In this document: in pieces, positions 1 through 10,569 of the stretch | How positions within the stretch are numbered: position 1 is the stretch's first letter | Layout: every line of letters starts with the position of its first letter | Assembly (NCBI GenBank): GCA_002077065.1 | Contig: NAJO01000022.1 | Span: 496,001-560,000 of the forward strand | From: Cryoendolithus antarcticus | Lineage: Eukaryota > Ascomycota > Dothideomycetes > Cladosporiales > Cladosporiaceae | Direction: 5' to 3' | Length of the DNA: 64,000 nt | The notes under the pieces: model-generated | Database searches by the model: none | The model's input: only the letters and a program-made list of their open reading frames with translations | Told to the model about the DNA's origin: nothing | Position numbers and translations under genes: made by a program

Positions 1-139
1 GTTTGCGAAGGAGGTGAAGAAGGCGTATCCGCATGAGAATTGGCAAGGTGGTAAAGAGGATGATATCGCGGTTGTGGTGGCGATTGCTGTCAAAGATGGA
101 CCATTGGGAGCGGAGAGACCGATCAAGGCGAAGCTCTGA
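1..139 (+). CDS. Protein phosphatase 2C family, 3' end only (partial)
   Basis: Only the last 45 codons are visible, read from base 2 to a TGA at 137-139. The tail contains a Gly-Gly-Lys-Glu-Asp-Asp-Ile-Ala-Val-Val-Val segment. This matches the last metal-binding Asp and final beta strand of PP2C (PPM) Ser/Thr phosphatases, most like the Ptc7/Azr1 type that dephosphorylates mitochondrial proteins. The family call rests on this one motif; the subfamily is inference. The gene starts left of the window. Confidence 0.6.
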   Translation, partial: FAKEVKKAYPHENWQGGKEDDIAVVVAIAVKDGPLGAERPIKAKL

Positions 140-1283
140 GCGACTGTTGTGGCGTCAAAAGACGACGCCAGGCCATGGTCTCTTCACATGAGTGTACGCC
201 TTGGTCGACGTTAAACTTGCGCATGTAGAGGCTCGCAGCCTGCCCAGAGGCTTCAGTCCTGGTTGCTCAAGCTGTGCCGACCACGGCTACGCTCGCGTTC
301 GAGACGCATTGGGCGCTATACCATCTTGGTGAGTGCTACATTCACGCTGGTCTCCACGGTGCTTTGGGCCTTCTGACTAACACGATCCAGTATACCGCAT
401 GCCCGAGAACTCCGCCCGCTGCCTCTGGCCATGGCCGCGGCAACGCTTGGTAGTTGATCGTTGTCTGGCTCTCTTGAGCCTCGACCCTAGCAACAAGCAT
501 TCGGCGCTGGCACTTCCGCCGATGGAGATTTCGACTTCAGGAATCATCGGAACCCGTCGGCACCAGCCAGCTCATCCAAGTCCACACCAGACACCTGAAT
601 GATCATCAGATGGGGCTCACGAGTGTCGTAAGAAGGACGTATCCATTGATCGCGTGGAAATCTGGCCAAATGTGAGAACGGCGGTGCCGGACAGCACGAA
701 TTTGGGAAGCGCGGAACTTCCTGCTAAGCGATGCTTATTGTAATGCGAACTCGTAAAGTCCTTCGGCTGGAGCAGCCTGGTTGCGAAGAAGACATTCGCC
801 GTCTGGACCGACTGATCACGCCCCACCTGGTCTACTGACGGCGTCAATCAAGCACGCTACCGAAATATCAGGACCGATCGGACCATGTGGCCGATTATCA
901 GCGCTGCGTGTCAGTCAAGGCCAGTAGAGAACTACTATCATCAAGTATCTTGCAACACCGCGCCGGTGCAATATAGCAAGCCTTCTTTACGGATAGCCCT
1001 CCACCTACCGAGAACCCCACACAAGCCGAGTGTGGAGATGCGGAGAAATTATTCGCACCCCGCTCTCACTTACATCCGACTACAATTGCTGTCGATCAAG
1101 GCGCACGCTACATCGCATGGTATACCCTAGTGCAAAGATCAATGATATTAGCCTGGTGACGAACTGACGTAGTCACGGGGGAACTCATGGCGGCCGCTCA
1201 GCTTCCGTGACTAGAGGCAAGGTAAGTATCAGATCATTTCTGGATCATCTCAACCTGTCTTCTTTCTCTTCGTCGAGATCGCA
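140..1283. other. Intergenic, no supported gene
   Basis: About 1.1 kb between the phosphatase end and the glycoside hydrolase start. The open frames are short, with no recognisable domain and no codon bias. It should hold the phosphatase 3' UTR and the promoter of the secreted hydrolase. No repeat or RNA gene was recognised. Confidence 0.6.
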
Positions 1284-3415
1284 ATGATGTTACTGCGCGC
1301 TCTCCTCCTCCTGCCAGTAGCGACCGTATGGACTGCTCCTGGTCGAGGTCCACCACATGGCGTACATTATACCTCCGCCTCACGCTTGAACGCCACGACG
1401 CTCGCGAAGCAGTACTTCGGCAACGATGCGCCGTGGTACCATGACCGCATTCCGTACTTCGAGTGCTCCGACAAGGAATTACAAGATGTGTATTACTATC
1501 GCTGGAAAATCTTCCGCGCCCATCAGCGAGATCTTGGGGCGAGGGGATACATCTCCACCGGTAAGCTTTTGATGTCCGCTAAGCCCAGTCAGAGTAACGC
1601 TGACAATAGGCTGCAGAGTTCTTGGATGATGTGAGCTGGCAACTCGAGCCCTGGGCGTCCCTCAACGACGCAACTGGCTTCCACATCGGTGAAGGCCGCT
1701 GGTCTCGCGACCGAAGATTCTCCAACGACTACATCAATCACATGTATAATGGTGGCAACGATCGCCATTTCACTGACTACATGGCCGACAGCACTTGGTC
1801 TCGCTACCTCGTCGACGGCGATGCTTCGACGGCTACTCAGCATATTGATGCACAGAAGGCATTGTACGGTAAGTGGAATGACCATCTGAACGCGTCTGTC
1901 GGTCTGTATTACATTGAGCCCCTACTGGACGCGACGGAGTATACAATCTCGAGTATCGATGCGAGCGGTGGAAAAGACGGCTTCACGGGCGGCAATGCTT
2001 TCCGTCCAAGTATCAATAGCTACATGTGGGCCAATGCTCTCGGTATCGCGAACGCTGCTCAGCTCGCTGGGCAGGTGGACGTCGCCTCGACCTACCGCAC
2101 CTTAGCAGCCACGCTCAAAACTACGTTTCAACGAGACATCTGGAACACCACACTCGAGCACTTCATCGACCGCTACCAGGTCAACAATCAGTACGTCACA
2201 TTTTTCGCTCCTATTCGAGGACGAGAACTGGTCGGCTTTGTGCCGTGGATGTTCGGCATGCCAGATGATACTGCCCAGTACAGCGCTGCTTGGAAGCATA
2301 TCCTCAGCACCAATGAACTGCTTGGGGCATATGGACTACGGACCAACGAGCCGAGCTTCCAGTACTACATGCGCCAGTACCGGTATGATGGTGCCACAGG
2401 GCTACGGGAGTGTCAGTGGAATGGACCGGTATGGCCCTTTCAGACTACGCAGGTCTTGCTAGCGCAGGCCAATGTTCTCAACGACTACATTCACCAGACG
2501 ATCAACACTAGCACGTACATGTCGACGCTGCGGACCTACGCGAACCTGCACTATCTCCCTGGTACCACGACCCTCGACTTGCAGGAAGACTACGAGCCAG
2601 ACAAGCCTGGTCCGATCGTTGGGCTTCCGCGCTCGCATCATTACTTCCACTCCGGCTTCATCGACGTGATAATCTCCGGCCTCGTGGGAATCCGCCCACA
2701 AGCAAACGACAGCATTGTCCTCAACCCGCTAGTGGATAGCAGTATCTCCTACTTCTGTCTCCAGAACGTTGCCTACCACGGCCACAACCTCACCGTAACC
2801 TGGGACGCCACTGGCTCGCACTACAACCGCGGTGTCGGGCTCAGCCTAGAAGTCGATGGCCGCGCTGTAGCGTCTTCCACCAAATTGTCCAAACTTACCG
2901 CACCTGTCTCTCGTCTCCCCGCCGCTTCGGTCACAGGTCCGATAGTGAAGTCCGTGCAGCTGTACCGCAATCACTATCCCATGGGCTCGGCTTCTAGCGC
3001 AAATCTCTCGGATCCTAAAATTGATATCTACGGTCGCAATACCTCCGAAGCCGTTCACGATGTGGTGGATGGGAGGATTTGGTTCTTCCCTGAGCTTATC
3101 AACGGGTATAACTACCCCGCTACGACGCAGGATTCGCAGCAGTGGTTTGCAATTGACTTCGGCAGTAGTATGAGTGTCAGTAGAGCTGAGATTGCGGTCT
3201 TTGAAGACGGGAGCGTGTATGCGGCACCGCAGACATATTGGATTGAGATTTGGGATGGGGCAAAATGGGTGAAGGTGAAGAGTGCGGGAGGAGCATTGAT
3301 CGGGAACGGGGTGACGCAAGTGAGCTGGACAGCTGTACAGAGTAGTAAGCTGAGAGTCGTGTTTGTGCAGTCGAAAGGGAAGATGGTGAGGTTGGTGGAG
3401 GTCAAAGTATACTAG
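1284..3415 (+). CDS. Secreted glycoside hydrolase, MGH1-like (GH63-related) with C-terminal discoidin-like domain
   Basis: Two exons, 1284-1560 and 1617-3415 (intron 1561-1616, GTAAGC..CTGCAG, branch CTGAC), give 691 aa. Residues 1-17 form a signal peptide. The catalytic part is an (alpha/alpha)6 barrel of the MGH1-like/GH63-related superfamily: Asp-Val-Ser-Trp-Gln-Leu-Glu just after the splice, then WASLNDATGFHIGEGRW, and late in the barrel GLPRSHHYFHSGFIDV. The splice restores a continuous GYISTEFLDDVSW, which supports the join. The last 100 or so residues (DGRIWFFPELINGYN onward, then QWFAIDFG) look like an F5/8 type C carbohydrate-binding fold. It probably removes a glucosyl or mannosyl residue from an extracellular glycan; the true substrate cannot be read from the sequence. 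Several Asn-X-Ser/Thr sites fit secretion. Confidence 0.85.
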
Positions 3416-3781
3416 ATACGATTATAGGATCGTGGAATGATCTTCGTCCAGCTTACCTCGTGTATGAATTAAGGCCAGTTCTGAAGTCTAAAAGCGCCGA
3501 ACACCCTTCTCTCTAGTTGCATATCTCAGTACCAAGACCTCTTGAGGCTGTACCAAGACTTCCTGACGACGATTGTGGAGTAGCACGAGCGATCGTCTGA
3601 ACAGATGCCAAATAGATTGCGGCGCAGTGCAAGCATCTTGGCGTTGGACGGCCATTGTTCACCGTATTGGCAGTGTCTACCGGACTTGAGCCCGTGGTTC
3701 TCAATCACATAAACAATGCGGCTCAAGGCGTGACAATGTACCAGTGATCATCGCAGCATCCGATGCGACTGTATTTGATTG
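3416..3781. other. Intergenic, GH 3' region and GT15 promoter
   Basis: 366 nt between two co-oriented genes. No gene seen; the short minus-strand frames lack any family feature. Confidence 0.6.
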
Positions 3782-5056
3782 ATGGACCGACCAACCTGGC
3801 TCAATGTTGCCGGAAACCACACCACGCGTCGCTGGCGTCGAAGCATCATCATCTTGGCCGTCGCACTTCTACTCTACTCCATCGACCTAAGCACACATCT
3901 CAAGAAATTCCGGATCACTCGGCCATCGACGAATCTTGACGAGCCATTCGCACAAACCTGCAAAGTCGCCGATGACATCCCTGGCCTCAACGACTTGAAC
4001 AACCTCGCCTCACAACATGGCTCTCACCCAGGCCTGGCTCGCACACGCGAAAATGCCACGATCCTCATGCTGGCACGTAATAGCGATGTAGTCAGCGCTA
4101 CGGCGGCGATTCGAAGTCTGGAGGAGAAGTGGAATCGATGGTATCACTACCCGATCGTGTTTCTGAACGACAAGCCGTGGAACTCGACTTTCATTAACGC
4201 GCTACGGAACGCTACGGAGAGTGAGGTCTTTTTCGAGGAAGTGCCTGAGAGCATGTGGTCGTGGCCGAAGAACGCCCAGGGTCAGGACGTGCCTGATCGA
4301 CGCGTGGCTGAAGCCAACTGGCAGCGCATGGCGGATGCTGGATTACCGTATGCGAAAGCTGAGAGCTACCATCACATGTGCCGGTTCTTCTCCGGCTTCT
4401 TCTTCGATCATCCTGCAGTAGCGAAGTATAGATACTACTGGAGAGTCGAGCCGGACGTGGACTTCACCTGCAAGATTCCCTACGATCCTTTCCGTGCCAT
4501 GAGGCTGAAGGACAAGATCTACGGCTACACCATGGCGCTTTGGGAAGTCGGTTCTACCTGTCCTTCACTGTTCCGCACTACAGCGGACTTCAAAGATCAG
4601 CACGTCGTCCCGACAACATCACTCTGGACCGCTTTGCTAGATGCAAGTTGGGCACCAGCGCCATTACGATGGTACCTAATGTCCGTGCCTTCCTTCTTCC
4701 ACAGCCGTACCCGCTCCGGCGATGCTTGGAATCAATGCCACTTCTGGTCAAACTTCGAGATCGCGGATATGGATTTTTTCCGCTCTGAGCAATACCGAGC
4801 ATACTTCGCCGCTCTCGACAAAGCTGGCGGCTTCTTCACGGAAAGATGGGGAGACGCACCTGTACATAGTCTGGCATTGGCAATGTTTGCGAAGCCCGAG
4901 CAGCTGCATTGGTTTGAGGATATTGGGTATAGACATCCGCCCTTTCAGCATTGCCCTAGGAAAGGTGTTGGGTGTGAGTGTAGGTGCGAAGCGGAGGAGG
5001 GGAGTGTGCCGAGCGATTGTATGGATCGACTCAGGCAGAGTGTTGTTGCGCAATGA
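3782..5056 (+). CDS. GT15 alpha-1,2-mannosyltransferase (Kre2/Mnt1/Ktr family)
   Basis: Single exon, 424 aa from the ATG at 3782. It is a type II Golgi protein: short basic cytosolic tail, membrane anchor at about residues 21-36, then the luminal GT15 domain. Family motifs are clear: YHHMCRFFSGFFF (196-208), the YYWRVEPDVDF block (218-228, the region of the manganese/GDP site) and NQCHFWSNFEIADMDFF (317-333). Glu326 lies where yeast Kre2 has its proposed nucleophile, and GGFFTERWGDAPVHS follows. GT15 enzymes transfer mannose from GDP-mannose to O-linked and N-linked mannans in the Golgi. It ends with a Cys-rich tail (CPRKGVGCECRC). Which Ktr subtype it is cannot be decided here. Confidence 0.92.
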   Translation: MDRPTWLNVAGNHTTRRWRRSIIILAVALLLYSIDLSTHLKKFRITRPSTNLDEPFAQTCKVADDIPGLNDLNNLASQHGSHPGLARTRENATILMLARNSDVVSATAAIRSLEEKWNRWYHYPIVFLNDKPWNSTFINALRNATESEVFFEEVPESMWSWPKNAQGQDVPDRRVAEANWQRMADAGLPYAKAESYHHMCRFFSGFFFDHPAVAKYRYYWRVEPDVDFTCKIPYDPFRAMRLKDKIYGYTMALWEVGSTCPSLFRTTADFKDQHVVPTTSLWTALLDASWAPAPLRWYLMSVPSFFHSRTRSGDAWNQCHFWSNFEIADMDFFRSEQYRAYFAALDKAGGFFTERWGDAPVHSLALAMFAKPEQLHWFEDIGYRHPPFQHCPRKGVGCECRCEAEEGSVPSDCMDRLRQSVVAQ

Positions 5057-5241
5057 GAGAGGGACCAAATGAATACATATACATGAATCTGGACCACGGT
5101 ATTCTTCCGATTCATCCCCGTGCACGGGCAGCTTGTCCATTGTAGAACGAACAAGTTGGATACCCACGACTGCACTCCGACAACCTCTTGATCTTCAGCT
5201 CATACCATCGCCGCACTACTCAGCAAGCGTTCCGTCCAGCA

Positions 5242-5910
5242 CTACGTTAGCATCGCGCCCGCCACTAGGACTGCAAGTAGAGCAGCAAACCCAGACACCC
5301 GCCCTCTCTCGGGTGCCCGCGAGGCTGATTGGGAAGCTGCAGCAGTCGAATGGCCGGTGAATGACGCTACTGATACAGATTTGATGCTGCCTGAGGTAGT
5401 CGCAGGGGTCGTCAGGGTTGACACATTTTCACCAGCGGTCGGCCTGTCATCTGTGCGCATGATTGTGATCGCATCAAGGGAAGGCGCTGAACTCGTCACG
5501 CTGCTTGCGATGCTGGCATTGATGGTCTTCTCCACGGCCAAGCCATTATCTTCATAGGCATTGAATGCGGTCTGCAGTGGCACTGATAGCCTGGAGTACC
5601 ACGTGGACGTCGTGAACACAGGTGTTGGATCCTGGAGCACCGATGCGAAGTCCTCCTTGTGGTTTGGATCGATCTGATTTGGCAATACGCCAGACGCTAG
5701 TACTGTCCTGGCAGCACTTTGTACTGACTGGACGTCTGCACGGGTTGCGGTCAGGGTTTCCAAGTACCCGCGGATCGCTGATGACTTGCCATAGATCAGC
5801 TGTGGGTTCTCTGATGCGAATGAACAACGGCTTACCTGCTCTTGGGAGAGCTGCGTCAATTGCTGAGCACTGACATGTCTGAGAGTGATCGCTACGACAA
5901 AGAACCTCAT
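5242..5910 (-). CDS. Small secreted protein with GPI-anchor-like tail, unknown function
   Basis: Single open frame, 222 aa, convergent with the GT15 gene. The N-terminus MRFFVVAITLRHVSAQQ is a weak signal peptide. The middle is helical and Gln/Ala-rich. The last 70 residues are Ser/Thr/Ala-rich and end in a hydrophobic stretch (GFAALLAVLVAGAMLT) after small residues, typical of fungal GPI-anchored cell-surface proteins. No catalytic domain recognised. A GTAAGC..CCACAG pair near codons 26-38 would give only a 36-nt intron, so I treat that segment as coding. The gene is predicted from topology, not homology. Confidence 0.55.
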   Translation of the reverse strand: MRFFVVAITLRHVSAQQLTQLSQEQVSRCSFASENPQLIYGKSSAIRGYLETLTATRADVQSVQSAARTVLASGVLPNQIDPNHKEDFASVLQDPTPVFTTSTWYSRLSVPLQTAFNAYEDNGLAVEKTINASIASSVTSSAPSLDAITIMRTDDRPTAGENVSTLTTPATTSGSIKSVSVASFTGHSTAAASQSASRAPERGRVSGFAALLAVLVAGAMLT

Positions 5911-6972
5911 AATCTTCGGCGGTGAAGTTGGCTTGGTTTAGCGGCAAATTAGAAATGGCTGTCCTCAGCTGGAGCGCTTCGCGGGTTCTTATCCTTTCGG
6001 TGTCCGACGCTAAATCTCCTCGACACATGTGGTATTCACTTCGGCTGGGACTCATGACATCGTAGGCTCTGTCAACCGCCCGAGCACTGGCAACGGCTAC
6101 AGACTTGGATTGTGGAGGATGCTCATGCACAACGGGTGAGATACGCCCAATCTAGAAACCGTATAGGGATCTTGGAGATGTAGCGTCGTTCTGGAGTGCG
6201 CATGCGCCACCTTAGCAGTCCGGTCGACAACCGGTCTGGATTATAATGTCGCGTAGAGGCGACTGCAAAGATGTTGCTTCGTAGTATTATAATCTGTCGG
6301 TGTCCCATGCATCTGAGCTGCAAGTGGGCCGTTTCACAGACTAAAGCTCATCAACAGCAACAGCACTACGTGAACATGGTCAAGCGTGGCATATCTTACC
6401 GTGCCTTTCAGGCGGCAAGTCAGTGTTGGTAATATGGCGTGTGAGCCGCTGGTGTTACGCATGAGCTAAATGTGCAAAGGGCGCATAGGCTTCCCAAAGC
6501 GGTAATCACTTCGGGTGACATGCTCACCATAGTCTACGTCGAGGGAAATTCAAATATGGCTCACTGCCAAGGACTCGAGCGCTTCGTCGTTCGTTACTCC
6601 TTAACGCTTGTCAATTGACTAGATCTGTGCAACACGCGTGGCTGTACGAGGCTGAATCGTTTGCCGCGACCGTGGGCTCAGTTGCGTTACGCTCGTCTGG
6701 CTGGTACGGTGGAATAGAGCCTCGGAGCGGTAACAGACCACAAGCACATAGAAAGACCCTCCAGTGACTGCGAAGCCATGGTTTAAGGGTCGCGCAGTAG
6801 ATGGGCACGCGTGGCATGGTTGAGCAGTGAAGTTAGACGCATTGGGTTCCCGCTCCCGCCGTCCTCCCGTTACGATGACGTAGCTTAAGCAGTCACCAGC
6901 CATCCACAAACCGCACTCAATGAGACGATCAGTATCGACAACACCACCTATGCATGATCATTCCATCTGAAG
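5911..6972. other. Divergent intergenic region
   Basis: About 1.06 kb separating the divergent secreted-protein and GRF-protein starts, so it should hold both promoters. Minus-strand frames overlapping 5911-6130 have no signal or family feature and look like non-coding extension. No repeats noted. Confidence 0.55.
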
Positions 6973-8199
6973 ATGTTCCGCGGTCGCTCTACCCCGCGCG
7001 GTAGCAGTACTCGAGGCTCACGGGGCAACTCCTACGCCCGCCGTGGTGGCGCGCCAAAGCGCACTTCTGGCCCCAAAGGTCTCTTCGCAGACGGCATATG
7101 GCAATGCAACTGCGATCCTCGACTCCCGGCAGAGCACTTTAAAGTGAAGAAAGAGGGCAAGAACCAAGGGCGTTGGTTCTACACTTGCCAGAACTCTGAG
7201 CCGGAAAGATGCGACTTTTTCCTGTGGGACGAGGATGCGAAGGTGAGGGAGGAGGGTGCAGTGCTGGGCAACAGTCGCACGGAGCCGGAGGTGCGAAGAG
7301 AGGCTGAAGGGCAGGCGGGGTGGGGTCCTGCGAGGGGAGGTATGTTCGGCAATGTGGACCCGGTCAGTGGGCGGGCGCGTACGCAGAGGGAGATGGACGA
7401 TGATGAGTCGACTGAGGCTGGAAGTCCACCGCCGCTGTGTAACACGCAGCCAGCGGCACAGGCTACCAGCAAGCGCTCAGCTACGATAGCTGGATTCGAG
7501 AACGACGACGACGAGTTCCTAGACTGGCCGCTCACTGGGCAAGACGAGGATGCTATGGCTAAAGCAGCGGACGCAGCATCTTCATTCACCACGCCCCACA
7601 AGGCGCAAAAGCAGGGCGTGTACGATACACCAGCGACGACCGCAGAGAAAGTAAAGAGGCACCTCCCATGGCTGGCCGAGGCAGCGCAGACAACGCCATC
7701 TGGCAAAGCGCAACAGCCGCAACCAGACTACTTCAATACTCCCTCGAAGCCATCGGTCATGCCACCACTTCACTTTCCAATTCCAGTCGTTGCTCAAGCT
7801 GGACCTCAGACACCATCTATCGACCCAGTTGTCCCTTCAGCAGTCCCAAAGGCACCTTCGCCACCAAACCGCCATATGAATCCTTTGCTGCACCCCTCAT
7901 CGACCTCAGACCTCACCGAATCAGCGCTGTCCATTCTCTCTACCACGTCGATAGCGCCAGAGACACTCGTGCAGCTGCGTGCACTTCTCAATCAACATGA
8001 TCTGAAGACCCAGGGGATCGTTAAGGGTCGAGACATCACGCGGCTAGGATTGAAAGCCAAGGAAGCGAAGATCGCGGAGCTGCAAGCTAGGATTGCAAGT
8101 CTAGAAGCAGAGAGGGAGGTTGACAGAGGAGTGATCCGGAGCCTGAGGTGGCAGAGAGACGTTGGTGGGAGCGGTGATGGTGATGCAGAGGAGCTATAG
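6973..8199 (+). CDS. GRF-type zinc-finger protein with C-terminal coiled coil
   Basis: Single exon, 408 aa. An Arg/Gly/Ser-rich start (1-38) is followed by a GRF zinc finger at about 43-88: Cys45 and Cys47, Gly66-Arg67-(Trp)-Phe69, Cys72 and Cys80 with the closing DFFLW. GRF fingers bind single-stranded nucleic acid and occur in topoisomerase 3, APE2 and NEIL3. The middle is disordered and Pro/Ser-rich. The end (about 355-397) is a charged heptad-like coiled coil (KAKEAKIAELQARIASLEAE). No nuclease or glycosylase domain is attached, so a role as a DNA-repair or RNA-processing adaptor is inference. Its 3' end faces the zinc-finger gene across only 147 nt. Confidence 0.85.
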   Translation: MFRGRSTPRGSSTRGSRGNSYARRGGAPKRTSGPKGLFADGIWQCNCDPRLPAEHFKVKKEGKNQGRWFYTCQNSEPERCDFFLWDEDAKVREEGAVLGNSRTEPEVRREAEGQAGWGPARGGMFGNVDPVSGRARTQREMDDDESTEAGSPPPLCNTQPAAQATSKRSATIAGFENDDDEFLDWPLTGQDEDAMAKAADAASSFTTPHKAQKQGVYDTPATTAEKVKRHLPWLAEAAQTTPSGKAQQPQPDYFNTPSKPSVMPPLHFPIPVVAQAGPQTPSIDPVVPSAVPKAPSPPNRHMNPLLHPSSTSDLTESALSILSTTSIAPETLVQLRALLNQHDLKTQGIVKGRDITRLGLKAKEAKIAELQARIASLEAEREVDRGVIRSLRWQRDVGGSGDGDAEEL

Positions 8200-8346
8200 A
8201 TGCTAAGTGAAGCTGGTAAAGGGCATTGAGTGGTAACAGGGTGTTGCTAGGCGTTTGTGTGATTTGGAGATACCCACGGAGGACTGCGCAAATAGCGCTG
8301 ATTGATTATGTACAACTGAACCGAAACGCTATGCTACCTAATACAC

Positions 8347-10569
8347 TCAGCCATGAAGCGTTTGCATGAAACCACTTGCCTGCAGAACGCCCGGCGCAGA
8401 CATACTGTGCTCCATCAACGGCGCTTGAAAACCCATGAAGCCCATGTCCCATGCTGAAGACTCAAATGCGAAGTCGTCAAAGTTGGTAGGTGATGGTAAA
8501 GCGTAGGCTTGGAGACCCAAAGCTTGTGTGCAGAAAGCTTCTTGCTGTGCATCGAAGGCGGGCATCTGGAGGAAGGTCGGGTCGATGGTCGTCTCAGCGG
8601 TGTAGCTAGCAGCTGACACGAGCTGAGGAATCGGTGTGGCGGTTGGCAGCGCAGTCACGACTGCCTGCTCTTCTTTGATAGCTTGGGCTTCGAACTCTTC
8701 CTCCTCTTCATCTTCTACTTCTTCATCCTGCGAAACATCCTGGCTACTACTGCCGCCATCAACGGCAGGTCCAGTGGCGATGACCTCCTTCAACCACCCT
8801 TCTGATTTCAACAACTCGATGCTAGGCCAATCTCCACCCGCTTTGCCTGCCCTTTTCTCCTCCACCTCCCCTCTCGCCCTCCGCCCTCGCTTTCGTGGGT
8901 TGAAGTGAGCTCGCCTCAAGTGCGCTGCAGCGTTGTAGTAGACGTTATACTCCTTGCGCTGCTTACACTGCTTGCAGATTCCGAGTCCTTTTGGCGGAGT
9001 CAACGACGATGCGACAGGTTGAACGCAGATCCAGACGTGACGAGTAGATTTGTGAGCGCGATCTTGGTGGCGTCGCAGTTCGTGGTCGCCGCGGAAGCCG
9101 GGATAGGGTCGTGGGCAGTGCGTGCAGAGTAGTTTGGACTGTGCGGGCCGATTGTACGGCAGCTTTGGGAGGGCTTGTTTCGGAGCTGTAGCGGTAATAG
9201 GTGGCGGGGGTGCGGTCTGGCGGGGTTGCGACTTTGGTAGCAGAAGCTGGCTGTTCCCGTTATCGATTTGACGTCGTCGCCGTTCAGCGGCCTTCTGTTG
9301 CGAGTTGTTCGTCAAATTGTTGGATGATGATGAGGACATACTGTCATAGCTCGATGTGCTTGAGCTGCTTTCTTCCGAGTCGGTGCGCTGCATACTCGTA
9401 GCTTGTGGCGGAGAGAGTCTCATGTTGCCGCTTGCTTGCGTCGGCACTGGGTCAACTGCATTACTGACAAAGGAAACTCCCGCAGGATCAAAACAGAAAT
9501 TCTCACTACCGAATGCGCAGCCTGTACTCGCGAGCAAATCATTCTCGTCGAAGGTACTATCATCATACCTTGTAGTGGCTTGCAAGGCATGGCTGCTACC
9601 CTGCGTCTCAGTAATGTTACTGACACCTGAGGCAGTCATTGAAGACGGGCAAAGGGAGTCTTGTTGCTGATCAAATTGGAAAGAGAATGAAGGATCATCT
9701 GCAAAAGGAAGAGAGTTCGACCCCATGCGAAGCATGCCTAGACCTTCGACCATGGAAGTGCTTGACATACTTGTCTGTCTGCTCATTGCCTCACCACCAA
9801 CAGACGGGTCAAATGACGGGCATGGTGAGAGATGATAGCTCGAGGCCGTAAGGCCGGGTGAGGTCGAGCTCAGAGGTGTCGGCATGGATGACGACGACGC
9901 AGAGCTCGAAAATCGAGGCATCTGCGACGACGGCATCGATGAACGTGTCGTGTCAATGCCGATGAGGCGCTGACGTTTCGAGGCAGACCGTAAAGGTTCA
10001 TTGCCACGGTTGCGTGCGATGAAATCGCTCGGATCGAGGACAACGTACGACTCATCCTCGAAGTGTGTCGATAGTGCCGGTCGTTTTGCTGGGCTTCGGG
10101 ATGTCGCACCGTAGGTGTAGCTCGAAGAGAACGCTGTGGGCCGAGAAGGGTGAGATTGTGCGTAGGTGGTGCTCGGGAGCTGGCTTGGTATCGATCGTGG
10201 TAGGGTAGCCGGTCTGGTGGTGATATCGGATTGCGAGCGTGCCATCGAGTGCGCGACAGGAGTCTTCTTGCATGCCGAGTCCAGCCTTGTCTGTTTGAAA
10301 GTGTTAGCGCCATGTCATGGCCAGTGCCCGCCTGGTGTATGGTATGGCCAGATCCGTACGTTGGGTACCTGTGCTGCGAAACGTCTGGTCTGGTCCATCT
10401 TTGTGTCGGGCAGCATGGTATCGTCAGCCATAAATGACCTAATCTCGGCCTTGCGCTCCTCCCAGCGTTGCTGCGCGTCCTGTTCCGAGCGACTGTTCTT
10501 CCAGATAGCTTGCTGCTCGCGTAGAAGCGAAGCTCGTAAGCTATCTTGTTGCGAGTTGCGGCGAGACAT
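8347..10569 (-). CDS. C2H2 zinc-finger transcription factor (two exons)
   Basis: Exons 10569-10369 and 10290-8347 (78-nt intron, CAG|GTACCC..AACAG, branch GCTAAC) give 714 aa. The first exon is a short basic/Gln-rich segment ([20 protein letters not shown]). Joining in phase 0 keeps the frame open through 15 codons before the next Met, which is why I prefer this start to the internal Met at 10245. Two C2H2-like fingers lie at about 456-480 (CTHC..HQDRAH) and 506-529 (CKQC..HLRRAH), followed by a basic patch ([11 protein letters not shown]). The N-terminal half is Ser/Thr/Gln-rich, and an acidic stretch ([13 protein letters not shown]) after the fingers may be an activation region. It is a nuclear DNA-binding regulator; target unknown. 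Confidence 0.8.

Noticed and set aside
5822..5857. Possible 36-nt intron (GTAAGC..CCACAG) in the small secreted protein gene
   Set aside because: Shorter than any credible intron here and the frame is open through it.
5552..6130. 192-codon minus-strand frame overlapping the small secreted protein
   Set aside because: Lacks a signal or fold; the other frame has signal peptide and GPI-like tail.
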